From NCBI RefSeq assembly GCF_013409505.1, contig NZ_JACCBN010000001.1:124001-188000 (forward strand): a stretch of DNA of 64,000 nt, in the 5' to 3' direction. This document shows positions 8,759 through 17,154 of this stretch, in pieces. Numbering within the stretch: position 1 is the stretch's first letter; every line of letters starts with the position of its first letter. The stretch comes from Actinomycetospora corticicola. Its GTDB lineage: Bacteria; Actinomycetota; Actinomycetes; Mycobacteriales; Pseudonocardiaceae. The position numbers and the translations under genes were made by a program. The notes beneath the pieces were generated by a model. It made no database searches and was not told the origin of the DNA. It was given only the letters and a program-made list of their open reading frames with translations.

Positions 8759-9352
8759 GTGGACCAGCCGGAACTCCTCCTTCCCGACGCCGGGGCGTGG
8801 CGGCTCTGGCTCGAGGCCAACCATGCCGACCCGACCGGGGTGTGGCTGGTGCTCGCGAAGAAGGCGGCGCTCGCGGTGCCGGAGCCGCCGACGGTGCTCA
8901 CCTACGCGACGGCGCTCGACGAGGCGCTGTGCTTCGGGTGGATCGACGGCCAGGCCCGTCGTCGGGACGCGCTGACATCGTTCCAGCGGTTCACCCCGCG
9001 CCGCGCCCGGTCCCCGTGGTCGGCCCGCAACGTCGGCCACGTCGCGCGGCTCACCGAGGAGGGGCGGATGCACGACGCCGGGCTCGCGGAGGTCGAGCGG
9101 GCCCGCGCCGACGGGCGGTGGGACGCGGCCTACGCCGGACCCGCAACGGCGACGGTGCCCGAGGACCTGGCCGCCGCGATCGCGGCCTCACCCGCCGCGG
9201 CGGCGATGTTCGAGACGCTGACCAGCCAGAACCGCTACGCGCTGACCCACCGGCTGGGGCAGCTGAAGACGACCCGGACCCGGGAGCGCCGCATCGCCGA
9301 GTACGTCGCGATGCTCGAGCGAGGGGAGACGATCCACCCGCAGAAGCGCTGA
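8759..9352 (+). CDS. YdeI/OmpD-associated family protein
   Basis: A 197-residue protein with the YdeI signature: WRLWLEANHADPTGVWLVLAKK, then VLTYATALDEALCFGWIDGQ, FTPRRARSPWSARN, and a C-terminal YVAML region. The family is a conserved soluble protein linked in enterobacteria to peptide and bacteriocin resistance; the biochemical role is unsettled. The GTG at 8759 starts just before the conserved block; the frame runs open upstream only because it shadows the preceding genes. It lies inside the nadD-rsfS interval and is absent from that interval in mycobacteria. Confidence 0.82.
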   Translation: MDQPELLLPDAGAWRLWLEANHADPTGVWLVLAKKAALAVPEPPTVLTYATALDEALCFGWIDGQARRRDALTSFQRFTPRRARSPWSARNVGHVARLTEEGRMHDAGLAEVERARADGRWDAAYAGPATATVPEDLAAAIAASPAAAAMFETLTSQNRYALTHRLGQLKTTRTRERRIAEYVAMLERGETIHPQKR

Positions 9353-9368
9353 GGACCCGTCGTCGGGG

Positions 9369-10577
9369 TCAGCCGAAGGCCAGCACCGACGCGGTGAACC
9401 CGTGGAGGTGGTTCTTCGCCGCGACGGGTCCGATCTCGCCGTCGGCGAAGAACCCGGCCACGCGCGGCGCGAGGCCCCGGCGGATGGCGCGGACGTCGTG
9501 CGACACGTCGTCCCCGAACATCACCCGGCCGCGGCCGGTGCAGGAGAACAGGAGCGCCCCGCCCGCGGGCGCGTCGGTCGCGGTGAGCGCCATGAGCGCG
9601 TCGAGGTCCTCGCCCGCGGTCGAGGCGTCCCGGACGTGGAAGCGCACGGTGCGGCCCACCTCCACGACGTCCCCCACGGTCACCGTCCCCGCCTCCTCGT
9701 CGGCCCCGACCACGCCCCGGACCAGGAAGTCGCCCCGGCCGTGCTCGTCGGCGTACTCGTCCATCGCGATCCCGAGGTGCAGCCCGCGCATCGCGAGGGC
9801 CGAGTCGTCCTCGCCGAGCTCGCGCAGGATCTCCTCGAGCTTGCGGTAGGCCGGCGCCCCCGCGAGGGAGGTCAGCTGCGAGCCGGAGGAGCCGGTGACG
9901 GTCATCGCCGGCCCGATCGGCCGGCAGCCCTGGCTGACCAGCGTGCGCACGGCCACGTCCCCGCCGAGCAGCACGCCCACGGCGCCCCGCTCGTGCACCT
10001 CACCGTCGAGGAACAGCCGCGCCCCGCCCGGGCCGGGACGGGCGGGTCCGAGCGCCGTGCTGCCGACCGGCGCGGTGGCGAGACCGCCGACCAGCGGCAG
10101 GCCCGGCAGCGCCTGCCCGGACTGCTCGACGAAGCCCTGCGCCGGGAACGTGAACGGATCGGCGAGCAGCACGGCCACGGCGTCGTCCTCGGCGGGGACC
10201 GGCATGCCGCCGACCGAGATCCCGCCCTCGTGACGCGCCGCCTGCAGGTGGAACGGGGTGACCCGCACGCCCGGCAGGGAGGCGGCCCACACCGAGACCG
10301 CCGGCGCGTCCTCGACCCCGCGCCCGTCCCCGATCACCCCGGAGGCGCGGCACCCGAGGGTGGTGGTGGCCCCCGCGATCTGCATCGCCTGCCGTCCGAC
10401 GGCCGCCGCGACGTCCGGGTCGGGGTGCGAGACGAACACCGACATCAGGTCGGGCCGACGGCCCTGCAGCGGTGCGGTGGCGGCGGCCACCGCGGTCTCG
10501 GCGGCGGCCTCGAGGTCCGGCCCCTGGGCGAGGCCGTCCCCGAACGCCGAGGTCTGCGTCGTCGCGGGGTCTCCCAT
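9369..10577 (-). CDS. FIST-domain sensory protein
   Basis: A 402-residue soluble protein made of FIST N and FIST C domains: the GCRASGVIGDGRGVEDAPAV region, typical of FIST-N, then a C-terminal half with GLHLGIAMDEYADEHGRGDF and SCTGRGRVMFG. FIST proteins are thought to bind small ligands such as amino acids and to accompany signalling proteins; this one has no kinase or methyl-acceptor domain and stands alone. It is the only gene on the opposite strand inside the nadD-lepA block apart from thrC and rpsT. Ligand unknown. Confidence 0.8.
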   Translation of the reverse strand: MGDPATTQTSAFGDGLAQGPDLEAAAETAVAAATAPLQGRRPDLMSVFVSHPDPDVAAAVGRQAMQIAGATTTLGCRASGVIGDGRGVEDAPAVSVWAASLPGVRVTPFHLQAARHEGGISVGGMPVPAEDDAVAVLLADPFTFPAQGFVEQSGQALPGLPLVGGLATAPVGSTALGPARPGPGGARLFLDGEVHERGAVGVLLGGDVAVRTLVSQGCRPIGPAMTVTGSSGSQLTSLAGAPAYRKLEEILRELGEDDSALAMRGLHLGIAMDEYADEHGRGDFLVRGVVGADEEAGTVTVGDVVEVGRTVRFHVRDASTAGEDLDALMALTATDAPAGGALLFSCTGRGRVMFGDDVSHDVRAIRRGLAPRVAGFFADGEIGPVAAKNHLHGFTASVLAFG

Positions 10578-10636
10578 GACCGGAGTATGAACCCGACCAC
10601 CGACAGCGAAACGCGGACAGCGGTAAGCTCACCGCG

Positions 10637-11020
10637 ATGGCCGCCACCGATCACGCGCTCCGCCTGGCCGAGGTCGCGGCCCTGGCCGCCGCCGACAAGC
10701 TCGCCCAGGACGTCGTCGCGATCGACGTCTCCGAACGCCTCCCGCTGACCGACTGCTTCGTCATCGCCTCCGCGCCGAACGAGCGCCAGGTGCAGGCGGT
10801 GGTCGACAACGTCGAGGAGAGGCTGCGGGGCGAGGACGTCAAGCCGGTGCGCCGCGAGGGCACGCAGGAGGCCCGGTGGGTGCTCCTGGACTTCGGCGAC
10901 GTCGTGGTGCACGTGCTGCACACCGACGAGCGCGACTTCTACGGCCTGGAGCGGCTGTGGAAGGACTGCCCGCAGATCGACCTGCCGGCCGAGGTCTCGC
11001 TGCCGCGCAGCGCGGAGTGA
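10637..11020 (+). CDS. rsfS: ribosomal silencing factor RsfS
   Basis: A 127-residue protein of the Iojap/RsfS family: SERLPLTDCFVIASAPNERQVQAVVDNVEE, then RREGTQEARWVLLDFGDVVVHVL, and the FYGLERLW signature. It binds uL14 on the 50S subunit and blocks subunit joining during starvation. It lies 8 bp upstream of the phosphatase gene, as in mycobacteria. Confidence 0.96.
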   Translation: MAATDHALRLAEVAALAAADKLAQDVVAIDVSERLPLTDCFVIASAPNERQVQAVVDNVEERLRGEDVKPVRREGTQEARWVLLDFGDVVVHVLHTDERDFYGLERLWKDCPQIDLPAEVSLPRSAE

Positions 11021-11027
11021 GCCGAGG

Positions 11028-11627
11028 GTGCTGAGCCGCATCGTCCTGCTCCGGCACGGGCGGACCGCGTGGAACGCCGAGCGCCGCATGCAGGGCCGCC
11101 TCGACCCGCCGCTGGACCCGACCGGGGAGGCGCAGGCCGACGCGACCGCGCCCGGTGTCCGGGACCTCGCACCCGTCGTCGTGATCGCCTCCGACCAGAC
11201 CCGGGCCTGGCAGACCGCCGCGGCCGCGACCGAGGGTCTCGACGTCGAGCCGCGCAAGGAGCCCCGGCTGCGCGAGACCGACGTCGGGCGGTGGCAGGGC
11301 CTCGTCGACAGCGAGGTGGACGCGGGCTGGCCCGGCGGGATGGACGCCTGGCGGACCGACGCGCAGTACCGCCCGCCCGACGGCGAGTCCCGGCACGACG
11401 CCTACCTGCGGGCGCTGCCGGTGCTGCACGAGCTGCTCGACGCCGACCTCGAGGGCACGGCGCTGCTCGTCGCCCACGGCGGCGTGATCCTGGCGCTGAC
11501 CTGCGGCTTCCTCGGCATCCCGACGGAGCACTGGGGCGCGCTGGCACCCCTGGGCAACTGCCGGTGCGCCGTCCTGGAGTACCGGATCGACCGCTGGCGA
11601 CTCGTCCGGTGGGGCGCCGAGGTGTGA
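11028..11627 (+). CDS. gpgP: glucosyl-3-phosphoglycerate phosphatase (histidine phosphatase family)
   Basis: A 199-residue histidine phosphatase: the catalytic RHG is in IVLLRHGRTAWN, the second histidine in ALLVAHGGVI, and the family glutamate precedes the GRWQG segment. In mycobacteria the gene after rsfS is gpgP, which dephosphorylates glucosyl-3-phosphoglycerate in methylglucose lipopolysaccharide (MGLP) synthesis. The assignment rests on this gene order and on octT being next; a general phosphoglycerate-mutase-like phosphatase is the alternative. GTG start; the stop overlaps octT by 4 bp. Confidence 0.82.
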   Translation: MLSRIVLLRHGRTAWNAERRMQGRLDPPLDPTGEAQADATAPGVRDLAPVVVIASDQTRAWQTAAAATEGLDVEPRKEPRLRETDVGRWQGLVDSEVDAGWPGGMDAWRTDAQYRPPDGESRHDAYLRALPVLHELLDADLEGTALLVAHGGVILALTCGFLGIPTEHWGALAPLGNCRCAVLEYRIDRWRLVRWGAEV

Positions 11628-12409
11628 CCCTGCTGGTGCTCGGGGACTCGCTGAGCTTCCACGGGCCCCGCACCGCGCACCCGGTCGACGAGCCGCGGCT
11701 GTGGCCCCGGGTCGCCGGTGCGTGCCTCGGGACCTCGACCGACCTGCACGCGGGTCTCGGGTGGACCGCCCGGCACGCCTGGACCGCGGTGCGCACGGAC
11801 CCGCGGGTGTGGGCGTCGGTGCGGACCGCGGACGCCGTGGTGCTGGGGATCGGCGGGATGGACTCGCTGCCCTCGCCGCTGCCGACGGCCGTGCGCGAGC
11901 TGATCCCGGTCCTCCGTCCGCCGTCGCTGGCCGCGCGGGCGCGCCGGCTCTACCGCGACCGGCACGCGCGGCTCGTCCGGCTCTCGCGGGGGCGGCCGAC
12001 CGCGTTGCCGCCCGGGGAGACCGTGCGGTGCCTGGAGCAGATCCGGGTGGCGGTGACGACCCTGCGTCCGCACGCCCCGGTGGTGCTGCTGCTGCCGTCG
12101 GTGCACCGGTCCGCGCTGTACGGCGGGGTGCATCCCGGGCGGTCGGCGCACGTCGCGGCGATGCGGACGTGGGCGGCGTCGACGGGGGTGCGGCCGTTGG
12201 AGGTGGCGCCGCTCGTCGCGGAGCACGTGCTCGGCGGGCACGGCAACCCCGACGGTATCCACTGGGGCTGGCCGGCCCATCGACTGGTCGGAGAGGCCGT
12301 CGCGGGGTTGCTCCGTCCGTCGCAGCGAGTTGTCCCCAGTGGCACCGCCGACCCCGGTGATCCACAGGCCGACGCGCTGACCTGGGAGGACACGGCCCGA
12401 CGCTCCTAA
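11624..12409 (+). CDS. octT: diglucosylglycerate octanoyltransferase (SGNH-fold)
   Basis: A 261-residue protein with an N-terminal SGNH block I motif, GDSLSFHG, and a C-terminal GIHWGWPAH block supplying the catalytic Asp/His. It overlaps gpgP (GTGA). In mycobacteria the equivalent gene, next to gpgP, transfers octanoate to diglucosylglycerate early in MGLP synthesis. The identification comes from the motif plus position; it could in principle act on another glycoside. The last 30 residues look poorly conserved. Confidence 0.75.
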   Translation: MTLLVLGDSLSFHGPRTAHPVDEPRLWPRVAGACLGTSTDLHAGLGWTARHAWTAVRTDPRVWASVRTADAVVLGIGGMDSLPSPLPTAVRELIPVLRPPSLAARARRLYRDRHARLVRLSRGRPTALPPGETVRCLEQIRVAVTTLRPHAPVVLLLPSVHRSALYGGVHPGRSAHVAAMRTWAASTGVRPLEVAPLVAEHVLGGHGNPDGIHWGWPAHRLVGEAVAGLLRPSQRVVPSGTADPGDPQADALTWEDTARRS

Positions 12410-12419
12410 CGTCGGGCGG

Positions 12420-13268
12420 GTGACCCAGGATCCCCGGCTCCGGCTGCAGGCCGCCCTTCCCGACGACGGGGCGGTGCGGCAGGGGCGGCAGGGCTGGCCG
12501 ACGGCGCCGCCCGGCACGCCGGGAGCCGGGCTCACCTACGTCGAGGACGTCCCGGAGAGCGAGCCGCTCCGCGCGAGCGCGTGGGACCCGCCGACGCGCG
12601 GGGTCGCCCGGTGGCTGCCCGCGTCGTGGGCCGCGGCGCGCTGGGACCCGGGCCGGTGGGGGGCGGTCGCGCTGGCGGCGGTCGTGGTGGTGGCGGCCGT
12701 GGTCACGGGCATCGGGGTGTGGGGTGGCCGGCCGGTGGCCGAGCCCGTCCCGGCGTTGCCGGTGGTGGCGGGGGCGCCGTCGTCCCCGGCGTCGGCACCG
12801 GCGTCGGCGCCGCCCCCGGTGGCGGGTGCGCCGGTGGTGGTGCACGTCGCGGGGAAGGTGCAGCGCCCGGGTCTGGTGACCCTGCCCGACGGGGCGCGGG
12901 TCGGGGAGGCCGTGGAGGCGGCCGGAGGGGCGTTGCCCAAGGTCGACCTGACGTCGTTGAACCTGGCCGCGCGGGTGGTGGACGGGCAACAGATCGTGGT
13001 CGGGGCGCCGGCTCCCGCCCCGGGCCCGACGGCGGTCCCCGGGGCGCCGGCCGTCGCGGCGGCCCCCGCGGGCGACGGGAAGCTGGACCTCAACGCGGCC
13101 ACCCTCGAGCAGCTCGACGGGCTGCCCGGCGTCGGGCCGGTCACCGCGAAGAAGATCCTCGACTGGCGGACGCAGAACGGGCGGTTCGGCGCCGTCGAGC
13201 AGCTGCGCGAGATCCCGGGGATCGGCGAGGCCCGCTTCGGCACGCTGCGCGAGCTGGTGCGGGTGTGA
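12420..13268 (+). CDS. comEA: ComEA-type DNA-binding protein
   Basis: A 282-residue protein: about 80 cytoplasmic residues, one transmembrane helix (VALAAVVVVAAVVTGIGVW, about 82-100), an Ala/Pro-rich linker, a SLBB-like beta domain (VVHVAGKVQRPGLVTLPDGARV), a second Ala/Pro linker, and a C-terminal pair of helix-hairpin-helix motifs (LNAATLEQLDGLPGVGPVTAKKI ... LREIPGIGEARF, written here in part). It presents double-stranded DNA at the outer face of the membrane to ComEC. The stop overlaps the comEC start (GTGA). Confidence 0.92.
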   Translation: MTQDPRLRLQAALPDDGAVRQGRQGWPTAPPGTPGAGLTYVEDVPESEPLRASAWDPPTRGVARWLPASWAAARWDPGRWGAVALAAVVVVAAVVTGIGVWGGRPVAEPVPALPVVAGAPSSPASAPASAPPPVAGAPVVVHVAGKVQRPGLVTLPDGARVGEAVEAAGGALPKVDLTSLNLAARVVDGQQIVVGAPAPAPGPTAVPGAPAVAAAPAGDGKLDLNAATLEQLDGLPGVGPVTAKKILDWRTQNGRFGAVEQLREIPGIGEARFGTLRELVRV

Positions 13269-15628
13269 CCGGCCCCGACGAGGACCGGCCGCGCCTCGAC
13301 GCCCGCCTCGTGCCCGCGGCGCTCGGGGCCTGGGGTGCGGTGCTGGTGGCGCTCGGCCTCGGCTGGGGACCGGGTGCGGCGGTCGTCCTGCTCGCGCTGG
13401 TGGGGGTCGGGGCGGGGATCGCGCGGCGGGACCGGCGGTGGGCGGCGGGCCTGTTCGCCGCTGGTGCGTGCGCGGCGGCCGTCGGCGGGGTGGCGTCCGC
13501 GGCGGCGTTCCGGGTCGCCGACCACCCGGTCCGCGCGGCGGCGGCCTCGGGGTCGGCGGCGACGCTCGAGGTGGTGCTCACCGACGACCCGGCACCGCTG
13601 CGCTCGTCGGGACTCGGCGGGCCCCGCGTGGTCGTCCGCGCCGATCTCGTCACGGCCCAGACCGGGGGCGGCCGCTGGGCGGGGGAGGGGCACGTCGTGC
13701 TGCTCGCGCCGGCCGAGGGCTGGGTCGGGCTCCTCCCCGGGCAGCGGGCCACGGCGAGCGGGTCGCTCGCGGCGTCGTCCCGCGGCGACCTCACGGTGGC
13801 GGTGCTGCGGACCCGCGGCCCGCCGCGCGAGGTCGGACCGCCTCCACCGGTCCAGGTCGCGGCGGGCGACCTGCGGGCCGGCCTGCGCGACGCCGCCCGC
13901 GCGGTGCTCCCCGAGGATCCGGCGGGGCTGCTGCCCGGCCTCGTCGTCGGGGACACCTCGGGCGTCGGGACCGACCTCGCCGACGACTTCCGGACGGCGG
14001 GGCTGACGCACCTCACGGCGGTGTCCGGGTCCAACGTCGCGTTCGTCCTCGGGGCGGTGCTGCTGCTGGTGCGCCTGGCCCGGCTCGGACCCCGGACGGC
14101 GGCGGCACTGGCGGCGGTGGCGCTGGTCGGGTTCGTGGTGCTGGCGCGGCCGTCGCCGAGCGTGCTGCGGGCGGGCGCGATGGGCGCGGTGGTGCTGCTG
14201 GCCCTGGCCCTCGGACGGCGCCGGTCGGTGCTACCCGCGCTGGCGGCGACCGTCGTGGGGCTGCTGCTGGTCGACCCGTCGCTGGCCACCGACGCCGGGT
14301 TCGCCCTCTCGGTGCTGGCCACGGGGGCCCTCGTGCTCCTCGCTCCGCCGCTGGTCGCCGCCCTGCGGGCGCGACGGGTGCCACCGGTCGTGGCCGAGGC
14401 GCTCGCGGTGCCGGTGGCGGCACACGTGGTCACGGCGCCCGTGGTGGCGGGGCTCTCGGGCGAGGTCAGCCTCGTCGCCGTGCTGGCGAACCTGCTGGTG
14501 GCCCCGGTCGTCGCGCCCGCCACGGTGCTGGGTGTGGTGGCGGCGCTGTGCGCGCCGTGGTGGACGTGGGGTGCGCACGCGGCGGTGTGGCTCGCCGGGC
14601 CGGAGGTCTCGTGGCTGGTCGTCGTCGCGCGGCGGTGCGCCGGGGTCGACGGCGCCACGGTCGGCTGGCCCGGTGGGGTGGTCGGTGGTCTGGCGCTGGC
14701 GGGCCTGGTGGCGCTCGGCGCGGTTGCACTGCGGTGGCGACGGGTCCGACTCGTGGCGCTCGCCGCCGCGGTCGGGCTCCTGCTGGTGTTCGTGCCCACC
14801 CGGGTGGTGCCGGTCGGCTGGCCGCCGACGGGCTGGACGGTGGTGGCGTGCGACGTCGGGCAGGGCGATGCGCTCGTGCTGGCGACCGGTGAGCCGGGGC
14901 GGGCGGTGCTGGTCGACGCCGGCCCGGACGCGGGGCCGGTGGACCGGTGCCTCGCGCGCCTCGGGGTGCGGTCGCTGGCCCTCGTCGTGCTCTCCCACCT
15001 GCACGTCGACCACGTCGGCGGGCTGGCGGGAGCGCTGCGGGCACGGTCGACCGCGGCGGTGGCGGTCGGCCCGGTGCGGGAACCGGCCGCCACCCTCGCG
15101 CAGGTGGGCGCGCGCGCCCGGGCCGCGGGAGCACCCGTCGTCGGGATGGAGCGGGGGATGGTGCTGCGGTGGCCGGGACTGGTGCTGGAGGTGCTCGGGC
15201 CGCTGCACCCGAGCCCGCACGTCGACGCCGACGACGGGTCGCAGGTGAACGACACGTCGCTGGTGCTGCGGGCGAGCACCCCGCTCGGGCGGGTGCTGCT
15301 GCCCGGCGACGCCGAACGGTCCTCCCAGGACGCCCTGCTCGCCGCCGGGGTGGACCTGCGGGCGGAGGTGCTCAAGGTCCCGCACCACGGGTCGCGGTCC
15401 TCGTTGCCGCCGTTCCTGGTCGCGCCGGGGGCACGGTTGGCGCTGGTCAGCGTCGGTCGCGGGAACTCCTACGGGCACCCGAACCCGTCGGTCGTGGGTC
15501 TGCTCGCGGGGACCGGCGCACTGGTACGTCGGACCGACGAGAGCGGGGACCTCGCGCTCGTGCCGGGCCTGCGGGGTCCGGCGGTGGTCGCCCGGGGCGA
15601 CCCGTTGCCGGACCCGCGGCGGCGCTAG
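13265..15628 (+). CDS. comEC: ComEC/Rec2 DNA-uptake channel protein
   Basis: A 787-residue polytopic membrane protein. An N-terminal soluble region is followed by the Competence domain with its many hydrophobic helices (about 230-520; LTAVSGSNVAFVLG marks its start). A C-terminal metallo-beta-lactamase domain carries VLSHLHVDHVGGL, VNDTSLVLR and LKVPHHGSRSS. The family transports one DNA strand across the membrane; the lactamase domain is the presumed nuclease. GTG start, coupled to comEA. The 3' end overlaps the convergent threonine-synthase-like gene by 4 bp. Confidence 0.94.
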   Translation: MTGPDEDRPRLDARLVPAALGAWGAVLVALGLGWGPGAAVVLLALVGVGAGIARRDRRWAAGLFAAGACAAAVGGVASAAAFRVADHPVRAAAASGSAATLEVVLTDDPAPLRSSGLGGPRVVVRADLVTAQTGGGRWAGEGHVVLLAPAEGWVGLLPGQRATASGSLAASSRGDLTVAVLRTRGPPREVGPPPPVQVAAGDLRAGLRDAARAVLPEDPAGLLPGLVVGDTSGVGTDLADDFRTAGLTHLTAVSGSNVAFVLGAVLLLVRLARLGPRTAAALAAVALVGFVVLARPSPSVLRAGAMGAVVLLALALGRRRSVLPALAATVVGLLLVDPSLATDAGFALSVLATGALVLLAPPLVAALRARRVPPVVAEALAVPVAAHVVTAPVVAGLSGEVSLVAVLANLLVAPVVAPATVLGVVAALCAPWWTWGAHAAVWLAGPEVSWLVVVARRCAGVDGATVGWPGGVVGGLALAGLVALGAVALRWRRVRLVALAAAVGLLLVFVPTRVVPVGWPPTGWTVVACDVGQGDALVLATGEPGRAVLVDAGPDAGPVDRCLARLGVRSLALVVLSHLHVDHVGGLAGALRARSTAAVAVGPVREPAATLAQVGARARAAGAPVVGMERGMVLRWPGLVLEVLGPLHPSPHVDADDGSQVNDTSLVLRASTPLGRVLLPGDAERSSQDALLAAGVDLRAEVLKVPHHGSRSSLPPFLVAPGARLALVSVGRGNSYGHPNPSVVGLLAGTGALVRRTDESGDLALVPGLRGPAVVARGDPLPDPRRR

Positions 15629-16887
15629 ATGCCCAGGGCCTCGCGGACCGCCTTCGAGGTCGCCGGAACCGTGGCCTTCGGTCCGACCTGGTGCTCGATC
15701 GCGTCGAGGGTCTTGAGCCCGTCGCCGGTGATGAGCAGGACGGTGTCGGCGTCGGGGTCGAGCTGTCCGGTCTCGACGAGCTTCTTCGCGTTCGCGACGG
15801 TCACGCCGCCGGCGGTCTCGGCGAAGACGCCCTCGGTGCGGGCGAGCAGGCGGATGCCGTCGCGGACCTCGTCGTCGGTCACGTCGGTGACGGCGCCACC
15901 GGTGCGCCGGACGGTGTCGAGGACGTAGGGGCCGTCGGCCGGGTTCCCGATCGCGAGCGAGCGGGCGATCGTGTCGGGCCGCTGCGGCCGGACGACGTCG
16001 GTGCCCTCGCGGAAGGCGGTCGACACGGGGGAGCAGCCCGCGGCCTGGGCGCCGAAGATCTTCCAGTCGGCCGCGTCGACGAGCCCGAGCGAGACCAGCT
16101 CGCCGTACGCCTTGTCGATCTTCGTGAGCTGGGAGCCGGAGGCCACGGGGATCACGGTCTGCGCGGGGACGCGCCAGCCGAGCTGCTCGGAGATCTCGTA
16201 GCCCAGGCTCTTCGAGCCCTCGGCGTAGTAGGGGCGGACGTTGACGTTGACGAACGCCCAGTCCTCCTGCTCGAACGCGAGCTCGGTGGCCAGGCGGTTC
16301 ACGTCGTCGTAGTTGCCCTCGACGGCGAGCAGGTTGGTGTCGTACACGGCGGTCATGAGGACCTTGGCCCGCTCCAGCGAGGAGGGGATGAGCACGACCG
16401 AGTCCCAGCCGGCGCGGGCGGCCGCGGCGGCGGTGGCGTTGGCCAGGTTCCCGGTGGACGGGCAGGCCAGGACGGTGAAGCCGAGCTCGCGGGCGGCGGC
16501 GAGGGCCACCGCGACGACGCGGTCCTTGAAGGAGTGCGTCGGGTTGCCCGTGTCGTCCTTGACCCAGAGGTTCCGGATGCCGAGCTCGGCGCCGAGCCGG
16601 TCGGCGCGGATGAGTCGGGTGAAGCCCGGGTCCATGTTCGGGTGGTCCTCGACCGTGGTCGGCACCGGGAGGAGCTTCTTGTACCGCCAGATCGACTTCG
16701 GGCCCCGCTCGATCTCCTCACGGGTGATCGCCGGGAAGTCGTACGCGATCTCGAGGGGCCCGAAACACTGCGGGCACGCGAACTCCGGGGCGAGCGGGGT
16801 GCGGTGGCCGCAGGCGCGACACGAGAGGGCGGCGGCCGGGCCGAGGTCGTAGCCGGTCGACGTCTGGTCGGGCGCAGTCAAGGTCAT
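15625..16887 (-). CDS. threonine-synthase homologue with zinc ribbon, behind a SAM riboswitch (threonine synthase or O-phosphohomoserine-dependent homocysteine synthase)
   Basis: A 420-residue PLP enzyme of the threonine synthase family. A four-cysteine zinc ribbon (Cys23, 26, 38, 41) precedes the catalytic domain; the PLP lysine is Lys121 in NPTHSFKDR, with CPSTGNLANA and the GDGLKTLD tail as phosphate-binding and closing motifs. The usual actinobacterial ThrC is roughly 350-360 residues, without the ribbon and next to hom/thrB. This gene is longer, stands alone between comEC and holA, and sits behind a SAM-I riboswitch. From memory, Streptomyces has ribbon-bearing homologues (MetM) that make homocysteine from O-phosphohomoserine with a sulfur-carrier protein. 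The SAM control fits that role better than threonine synthesis. Family is certain; the reaction is not. Confidence 0.85.
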   Translation of the reverse strand: MTLTAPDQTSTGYDLGPAAALSCRACGHRTPLAPEFACPQCFGPLEIAYDFPAITREEIERGPKSIWRYKKLLPVPTTVEDHPNMDPGFTRLIRADRLGAELGIRNLWVKDDTGNPTHSFKDRVVAVALAAARELGFTVLACPSTGNLANATAAAAARAGWDSVVLIPSSLERAKVLMTAVYDTNLLAVEGNYDDVNRLATELAFEQEDWAFVNVNVRPYYAEGSKSLGYEISEQLGWRVPAQTVIPVASGSQLTKIDKAYGELVSLGLVDAADWKIFGAQAAGCSPVSTAFREGTDVVRPQRPDTIARSLAIGNPADGPYVLDTVRRTGGAVTDVTDDEVRDGIRLLARTEGVFAETAGGVTVANAKKLVETGQLDPDADTVLLITGDGLKTLDAIEHQVGPKATVPATSKAVREALGI

Positions 16888-16901
16888 GGAAGAGTGTTCT
16901 C

Positions 16902-17015
16902 CTCATCTTCCCCGCCTCTCGGCGGGTCGGAATTGGCACCGGTCTTGCGCGTTCAGATCCGCGCCGCCGGTTGCCGGGGTGTCGTCGGGCCGTTCCCTCT
17001 ACCCCTCTGGATGAG
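16902..17015 (-). ncRNA. SAM-I (S-box) riboswitch with the ribosome-binding site inside P1
   Basis: Read on the minus strand, CUCAUC (17015-17010) pairs perfectly with GAUGAG (16907-16902) to form P1. Between them are the S-box core elements in order: AGAGGGA, GGCCCGACGA, CCCCGGCAACC, GGTGCCAATTCC, and a P4 hairpin CCCGCC-GAGA-GGCGGG. The GAGGAG Shine-Dalgarno (16904-16899) shares bases with the 3' strand of P1 and lies 11 nt before the ATG. SAM binding, which stabilises P1, would therefore hide the ribosome site and switch translation off. All pairing is visible in the sequence; ligand and direction are inferred from the SAM-I class. Confidence 0.88.
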
Positions 17016-17154
17016 CCGTATGCAGTTGTCGGCGTCCGCCGGGCCGGGGCCCGTGGTCGCGCTCCGGGCACGTTACGGCACCCGGAGCACACGGGGCCAC
17101 CGGCGCGGGCGTTGCCCACACCACGCTGTCGGGGGGCGGTGCGAGGATGAGGAC

